Source of the DNA: Lentisphaera marina
GTDB taxonomy: Bacteria; Verrucomicrobiota; Lentisphaeria; Lentisphaerales; Lentisphaeraceae
DNA: 64,000 nucleotides
Direction: 5' to 3'
Assembly (NCBI RefSeq): GCF_028745505.1
Contig: NZ_JAQZZL010000001.1
Location: 868,001 to 932,000 of the forward strand
The notes under the pieces are model-generated. The model did not search any database, was not told where the DNA came from, and saw nothing but the letters and a program-made list of their open reading frames with translations. The position numbers were made by a program, and so were the translations under genes. The number at the start of each line of letters is the position of its first letter. Within the stretch, counting starts at the first letter, position 1. Positions 59,682 to 64,000 of the stretch are shown here, one piece after another.

Positions 59682-61001
59682 ATGAATAAAGCATTTAAAC
59701 TCGACACAGGCAATGATTCCCTTCACAGTATTGGCGGAATATTTTTAGGTGGCCAAGTCCTTCAACAAAGTGAAATTGACGATGAGTTCAATACAGATCA
59801 CAAGGCCAATCATATCTTTCAAGATCTAGATATTTTCAAATCACAGGTGGGGTTACTGATTCAGGGGCGTGAACGCTTCACAGATATTAGTCAGTTTCGT
59901 GAAAACGAAGTCTTTATGAAATCACTTGGATTAAACAAAGTTCCATCCGAGGAACGTTTGCGTCAACGACTAGAAATCATGTCTTCTGAGCATGAAGTGC
60001 ATTTAAAATCAGCGAATACAAACCTGCTCAAAAAACAGTGTATAGGTAATATATCAAAAGGGGGGATGAATTTTATTCCACTCGATATGGATGTATCACC
60101 CATGGATAACTCCGGTAGCCATAAAGAAAATGTGAGTTGGACATATAAAAATCATGACGGATTTTCTCCCATGTTTGCCTACCTTGGAACTGAGGGCTTT
60201 ATGCTAAATAATGAGCTGCGTCCAGGTTCACAGCATGCACAAAAAGGGATGCCAGAGTTCTTAGATGACAGCTTTACTATGATCAAAAAATTAAAGCTTA
60301 AGCACCCCGTACTACTTCGTTTAGATTCCGCTCACGATGCTGAGGTTAATTTCGGACACCTTCCTGATGATCAATATTTTCTGATTAAACGGAACCTTAG
60401 AAAGGAATCTAAAGAACAGTGGCTATCCAACGCACGGCGTTTAGGGCGACAGCTTAAATCTCGAGATGGTAAGAGTGTCTTTGTCGGTGAACTCCATCAC
60501 AAACATCCTGGAAACAATGAAGAACATAAAGTGGTTCCTGTTATTTTTAAAGTTACGGAACGACTCGAAGATCAAGATGGCAATCGACTTTTGATGCCAG
60601 AAATCGAAGTGGAGACCTATTGGACGAATTTACCTTTAGAAGCCGAGGATGTGATCGAACTTTATCACGATCATGGAACCAGTGAGCAGTTCCATAGCGA
60701 ATTGAAGAGCGATATGAATGTAGAGCGTTTACCCTCAGGGAAATTTAAAGCGAATCAATTCTTTTTGCACTGCGCTATGCTCGCTTTTAATGTGCTCAGA
60801 GTCATTGGTAATCACCTTATCCATAATAAATCTTTGGCTCCAATTAAAATCAAAGCCCAACGACGCCGCCTACGGTGCGTGATACGTGACTTGATTTTAA
60901 CCGCTTGTAAACACGTAAAGCACGCAGGAGATGAAACTCTCAAGTTTGGTCGACATAGCCCTTGGTTTAAGCTGTATCAAAAAATATCATTTAGCCTTTA
61001 A
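59682..61001 (+). CDS. IS1380-family transposase
   Basis: The 439-residue protein has the DDE set of the IS1380 (IS4-like) superfamily: the first Asp in FIPLDMDVSPMDNSG, the second in LLRLDSAHDAEVN and the Glu in HGTSEQFHSELKSDMNVERL, with the usual long insertion between. LPSGKFKANQFFLHCAMLAFN after it is also typical. The frame is intact and the N-terminus (KAFKLDTGNDSLHSIGGIFL) is normal for the family. The start ATG is just after a 13-bp hairpin that could block translation of read-through transcripts. The protein is probably active. Confidence 0.95.
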   Translation: MNKAFKLDTGNDSLHSIGGIFLGGQVLQQSEIDDEFNTDHKANHIFQDLDIFKSQVGLLIQGRERFTDISQFRENEVFMKSLGLNKVPSEERLRQRLEIMSSEHEVHLKSANTNLLKKQCIGNISKGGMNFIPLDMDVSPMDNSGSHKENVSWTYKNHDGFSPMFAYLGTEGFMLNNELRPGSQHAQKGMPEFLDDSFTMIKKLKLKHPVLLRLDSAHDAEVNFGHLPDDQYFLIKRNLRKESKEQWLSNARRLGRQLKSRDGKSVFVGELHHKHPGNNEEHKVVPVIFKVTERLEDQDGNRLLMPEIEVETYWTNLPLEAEDVIELYHDHGTSEQFHSELKSDMNVERLPSGKFKANQFFLHCAMLAFNVLRVIGNHLIHNKSLAPIKIKAQRRRLRCVIRDLILTACKHVKHAGDETLKFGRHSPWFKLYQKISFSL

Positions 61002-61385
61002 TCCACTAATAAGAAGTTTATTGCAAAGCTCTTTTATTGAGTTTTGTGCTTTACTCTGTCCAAGTTGGGTGAATTGCCTTAGAAATTGCTATATTTACTA
61101 TCCTTAGACACCTGATCACGAGCGATAGGCTTAAGAAATAAGGACATCTCACAATCTGGGATAAAAACGATCTAAGAATTACTCGACCAAACCATTATCT
61201 CATGAATCTCAAAACCTGATCACGGATTCAGGTATGTTCCAATAAATCCCAAATGCTCTTAAAGAAATTTTTTTGGAGTGTTTTTTTCATATGGCCTTTC
61301 CGTTATTAGAATTTAATAGAAATTCACTCAGTTTTTTAGGACTCTAATTATTGATGGATTAATTTAGTCAAAAGAGGAGATTTTT
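61002..61385. other. IS right end and glpK upstream region
   Basis: 61002-61232 is the non-coding right end of the IS1380 element and 61233-61237 its target duplication. 61238-61385 is unique sequence in front of glpK; I see no further gene. AGAGGAG at about 61372-61378 is the ribosome site of glpK. Confidence 0.6.
61233..61237. repeat. Right copy of the IS1380 target-site duplication
   Basis: TATGT, identical to 59573-59577, immediately after the right inverted repeat. Confidence 0.85.
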
Positions 61386-62852
61386 TTGAAGAAGTACATT
61401 TTAGCCATTGATCAGGGAACAAGCAGTTCGCGAGCCTTTCTATTTGATGAGAACTTACAATGCATTGCTCAAGCACAAGAGGAAGTCGCCCTTGTTTATC
61501 CTAAAAACGACTGGGTAGAACAAGATGCTGAGTTAATTTATTCTAGTGTTTGTAGGACAATAAAAAACTGTTTGAGAAATGCCCAGGTAGAGGCAAGTAA
61601 GGTAAGTGCGATTGGAATTACCAATCAACGAGAAACAACAGTGGTATGGGATAGGGAGACTTCAAAGCCCATTTACAATGCGATTTCATGGCAATCCAAA
61701 CAGACTCAAAAAATATGTGATAACTTGAGCGACTTGGATGTTAAGAAAAAAACGGGGCTACTCGTCGATTGTTATTTTTCAGCACCAAAAGTACGCTGGA
61801 TTTTAGATCATTGTGAAGCTCATGGGAGAGCTGAAAAAGGTGAACTGTGTTTTGGAACGATAGATACTTGGATAATTTGGAGATTGACAAGGGGGCAATC
61901 TCACGTAACAGATTTAACGAATGCCTCGCGAACTATGGCATTTGATATCCATAAGCTTAAATGGGACATGGAGATATTGGAAGCATTAAATATTCCTCTA
62001 GAAATCTTACCCGAGGTATTAGCTTCTAAAGATTGTTTTGGGTATGCGTGCACAGACGTTTTTGAGGAAGCCTCAGTTCCTATTCTTGGGGTAGCAGGTG
62101 ATCAGCAAGCTGCTTTATATGGTCAAGCTTGTGATCATCCTGGTATGGTGAAAAATACCTACGGGACGGGCTGTTTCATGCTAATGAATACGGGCGCACA
62201 GGCAATAGAGTCGCAGTCGGGACTATTAACAACTTTAGCATGTTCAAGTAAACAAGAACCACAATATGCGCTAGAAGGTTCTGTGTTTATTGCGGGGGCC
62301 GCAGTGCAGTGGTTGCGAGATAATTTACAGATTATTGAGGAAGCAAAAGAGGTAGGTGATTTAGCAGAGCAAATCACCAGTAATGAAGGAGTTATTTTTG
62401 TGCCCAGTTTTAGTGGTTTGGGCACACCTTATTGGAAGTCGCATGTCAAAGGTGCTTGCTTTGGTTTGACTCGATCAAGTGATAAACGTCATTTTGCGCG
62501 CGGAGTTTTGGAAGCGGTAGCCTATCAGAGTCGAGATTTGTTGGAAGTTATGAAAAAAGATTGCGGAAGCCAAATTCATTCATTGCGGGTGGATGGAGGT
62601 GCATGCGCGAGTCAGTTTTTGATGCAGTTTCAAGCGGATTTACTGGGGATGAATTTAGAATTGCCAAAATTCACTGAGAGTTCAGTTTTGGGTGCGGCAC
62701 GTTTGGCTCTGGAAAGTTTAGAAAATAAAACTTTTGATTGTGAATCAAGGGATGAAAAGGTATTTACGCCCCATGCCTGCCCCTTGCAAATGAATGATAA
62801 TTATAAATTGTGGCAGAAAGCCATAAATGCGGCTATCGCATTTAGCGAGTAA
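61386..62852 (+). CDS. glpK: Glycerol kinase
   Basis: A TTG start at 61386 is used, with AGGAG 6 nt upstream. The enzyme phosphorylates glycerol to glycerol 3-phosphate with ATP in the cytoplasm. FGGY-family motifs: ILAIDQGTSSSRAFLFDENL, AIGITNQRETTVVWDRET, SWQSKQTQKICDNL (Arg to Lys in the usual WQD/CRRT-like block), GTIDTWIIWRLT, GVAGDQQAALYGQAC, KNTYGTGCFMLMNTG, PSFSGLGTPYWKSHVKGACF and LRVDGGACASQFLMQFQADL. The TNQRETTVVWD and NTYGTGCF blocks are the GlpK-specific ones. The 488-residue length is slightly shorter than the usual 495-505. It is a single gene; glpF and glpD are not visible here. Confidence 0.93.
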   Translation: MKKYILAIDQGTSSSRAFLFDENLQCIAQAQEEVALVYPKNDWVEQDAELIYSSVCRTIKNCLRNAQVEASKVSAIGITNQRETTVVWDRETSKPIYNAISWQSKQTQKICDNLSDLDVKKKTGLLVDCYFSAPKVRWILDHCEAHGRAEKGELCFGTIDTWIIWRLTRGQSHVTDLTNASRTMAFDIHKLKWDMEILEALNIPLEILPEVLASKDCFGYACTDVFEEASVPILGVAGDQQAALYGQACDHPGMVKNTYGTGCFMLMNTGAQAIESQSGLLTTLACSSKQEPQYALEGSVFIAGAAVQWLRDNLQIIEEAKEVGDLAEQITSNEGVIFVPSFSGLGTPYWKSHVKGACFGLTRSSDKRHFARGVLEAVAYQSRDLLEVMKKDCGSQIHSLRVDGGACASQFLMQFQADLLGMNLELPKFTESSVLGAARLALESLENKTFDCESRDEKVFTPHACPLQMNDNYKLWQKAINAAIAFSE

Positions 62853-62933
62853 TTAAGTCGGATTTGTCTATTTCATTTTTTAGTTTATAGTGCGAGCCTT
62901 TTGACCAAGAGGTCTTTACATCACCAAAATGTC

Positions 62934-62950
62934 CCGAATTTACGATTCGG
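62934..62950. repeat. Short hairpin with the CCGAAT core in the trhO leader
   Basis: CCGAAT (62934-62939) and ATTCGG (62945-62950) form a 6-bp stem around TTACG, 20 bp before the ATG. It resembles the cores of the terminators at 56863 and 58955 but lacks a T-run, so it may be a decayed terminator of glpK. Confidence 0.4.
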
Positions 62951-62969
62951 CTAACACAAGGAAATCAAC

Positions 62970-63968
62970 ATGTATACTGTATGTGCATTATATAAATTCG
63001 TGCGTCTAGAAAATTATCAAGAGATGCGTGAGCCACTCAACCAAGTTATGGAATCAAATGAAGTTCGTGGAACCCTACTTTTGGCTAATGAGGGCATAAA
63101 CGGAACAATTGCGGGCCCCGCAAAAGGTATTGAAGCCGTCTTAAACTATTTGAATAAAGATTGTGGCCTCGAGCCCATCGAATATAAGAATTCTTTTAGT
63201 GAGAAAGCTCCTTTTAAGCGCACCAAAGTAAAGCTAAAAAAAGAAATCGTCACTATGGGTGTTGAGGGTATTGATCCCTTGCAATCGGTAGGGACTTATG
63301 TTAAGCCAAGTGAGTGGAATGAATTAATTTCTGATCCAGAAGTCGTTCTAGTTGATACGCGCAATGATTATGAAGTTGGTATTGGGACCTTTCAAAATGC
63401 ACTTAATCCGAATACCGAGAGCTTTCGTGAGTTCCCCAAATATGTTAAAGAAAACTTAGACCCTGAGAAAAATAAGAAAGTCGCCATGTTTTGTACTGGT
63501 GGCATCCGCTGTGAAAAATCAACCGCGTACTTAAAAGAACAAGGTTTTGAAGAAGTGTATCACTTACAGGGCGGCATTCTTAAATATCTCGAAGAAGTGC
63601 CGAAAGAAGAAACTATGTGGGAAGGTGAATGCTTTGTATTTGATGACCGTGTTGCGGTTAATCACGATTTAGACAAAGGTCAATATGATATGTGTCATGC
63701 CTGTCGTTTCCCGATTACTAAAGAAGATCAAGAACATGCACTTTTTGAAATTGGGGTGAGTTGTCCTCATTGTCACGCTAAGACTTCCGAGGCGGAGAAA
63801 TCTCGTTTCCGCGAACGTCAACATCAGATGCAACTTGCTGAGAAACGTGGGGAAGATCATATTGGTTCCGATGCCATTCGTTCTGCACAAGCACGACAAC
63901 AAGCTAAGGCGGAAAAAAAGCGATATGACCGAGAACAAAAGTTGCGTCAAGCGCAAAAGAAGTCCTAA
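62970..63968 (+). CDS. trhO: tRNA uridine-34 hydroxylase (TrhO, rhodanese family)
   Basis: AAGGAAATCAACATG supplies the ribosome site. TrhO makes 5-hydroxyuridine at position 34 of tRNA with molecular oxygen. The N-terminal ferredoxin-like UPF0176 domain ([39 protein letters not shown]) is followed by the rhodanese domain with [20 protein letters not shown] and the active Cys in [20 protein letters not shown]. The C-terminal extension with CHACRFP and CPHCHA (zinc-binding) and a basic coiled tail is family-typical. The 332-residue length is normal. The next gene starts in its stop codon (TAATG). Confidence 0.95.
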   Translation: MYTVCALYKFVRLENYQEMREPLNQVMESNEVRGTLLLANEGINGTIAGPAKGIEAVLNYLNKDCGLEPIEYKNSFSEKAPFKRTKVKLKKEIVTMGVEGIDPLQSVGTYVKPSEWNELISDPEVVLVDTRNDYEVGIGTFQNALNPNTESFREFPKYVKENLDPEKNKKVAMFCTGGIRCEKSTAYLKEQGFEEVYHLQGGILKYLEEVPKEETMWEGECFVFDDRVAVNHDLDKGQYDMCHACRFPITKEDQEHALFEIGVSCPHCHAKTSEAEKSRFRERQHQMQLAEKRGEDHIGSDAIRSAQARQQAKAEKKRYDREQKLRQAQKKS

Positions 63969-64000
63969 TGAAATTTCATAATGTCGAGCTCTTAGCTCCT
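63968..64000 (+). CDS. Start of a probable U32-family peptidase/TrhP-like protein (truncated by window end)
   Basis: The ATG overlaps the TrhO stop by one base. The eleven visible codons read [16 protein letters not shown] is the classic start of U32-family proteins (ELLAPAGN...), which include TrhP/YegQ, RlhA and UbiU. With trhO adjacent, a TrhP-type protein that also makes 5-hydroxyuridine is attractive, but eleven codons do not prove it. Confidence 0.45.
   Translation, partial: MKFHNVELLAP

Larger units (their letters stand above)
59578..61232 (+). mobile_element. IS1380-family insertion sequence (1655 bp)
   Basis: Terminal inverted repeats CCTGAATCCGTGA at 59578-59590 and TCACGGATTCAGG at 61220-61232 are perfect over 13 bp. 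A 5-bp direct duplication TATGT lies outside each. One intact transposase gene fills the middle. Length and repeats fit the IS1380 family. The 215 bp after the transposase stop hold no gene. Removing it rebuilds the sequence upstream of the peroxiredoxin-like gene. Confidence 0.95.

Overview
The window is a low-GC, densely coded bacterial segment that looks like it comes from the PVC superphylum, most likely a marine Lentisphaerae (Lentisphaera-type). This is inference. It rests on three pseudopilin genes with the FxLIELLVV N-terminus and H-x9-DG C-terminus, secreted carbohydrate-active hydrolases, ECF sigma factors coupled to serine/threonine kinases or to a FecR-LamG protein, and DUF4126/DUF1349-like proteins. 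No rRNA is present, so the assignment cannot be proven from the window.

Region 1-16 kb (all minus strand) is a polysaccharide-degradation locus. In transcription order it holds an alpha/beta-hydrolase with NPCBM-like module, a GH36-type alpha-galactosidase, a pseudopilin, a large alpha/beta-hydrolase with a DUF1349-like C-terminus, a double SGNH hydrolase, a sialate-O-acetylesterase-type esterase, an intact IS30-family element, a second pseudopilin, a LamG-like secreted protein and an agarase/porphyranase-like glycosidase cut by the window edge.

Region 16-26.4 kb (minus) is a signalling block: two paralogous ECF sigma/transmembrane kinase pairs flank a third pseudopilin, followed upstream by a large unrecognised lipoprotein and a zinc-ribbon pseudokinase. 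Both kinases lack the usual VAIK lysine but carry a lysine in the glycine loop at the spacing found in WNK kinases.

Region 26.5-45.7 kb holds ppdK, a sigma/FecR-LamG pair, small membrane and zinc-ribbon proteins, valS, a CocE-type hydrolase with an EF-hand-like motif, a CPA2 antiporter fused to a PTS IIA-like domain, and a sigma/membrane-anchor/His-Asp-Glu-rich protein trio. It continues with a Nudix gene whose 5' end is embedded in three tandem 274-bp repeats, a GxxExxY (PDDEXK_3) gene and a DUF4870 protein.

Region 45.9-64 kb holds superoxide dismutase, a MacB/HlyD/double-HlyD/TolC-like export operon (minus), a glycosyltransferase, two identical tandem tRNA-Glu genes, ribB-ribH, an MscS channel, a DUF481 outer-membrane protein and a peroxiredoxin-like gene. 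That gene is damaged by a nearby IS1380-family insertion (5-bp target duplication visible) and an apparent frameshift. Last come glpK, trhO and the first codons of a probable U32 peptidase.
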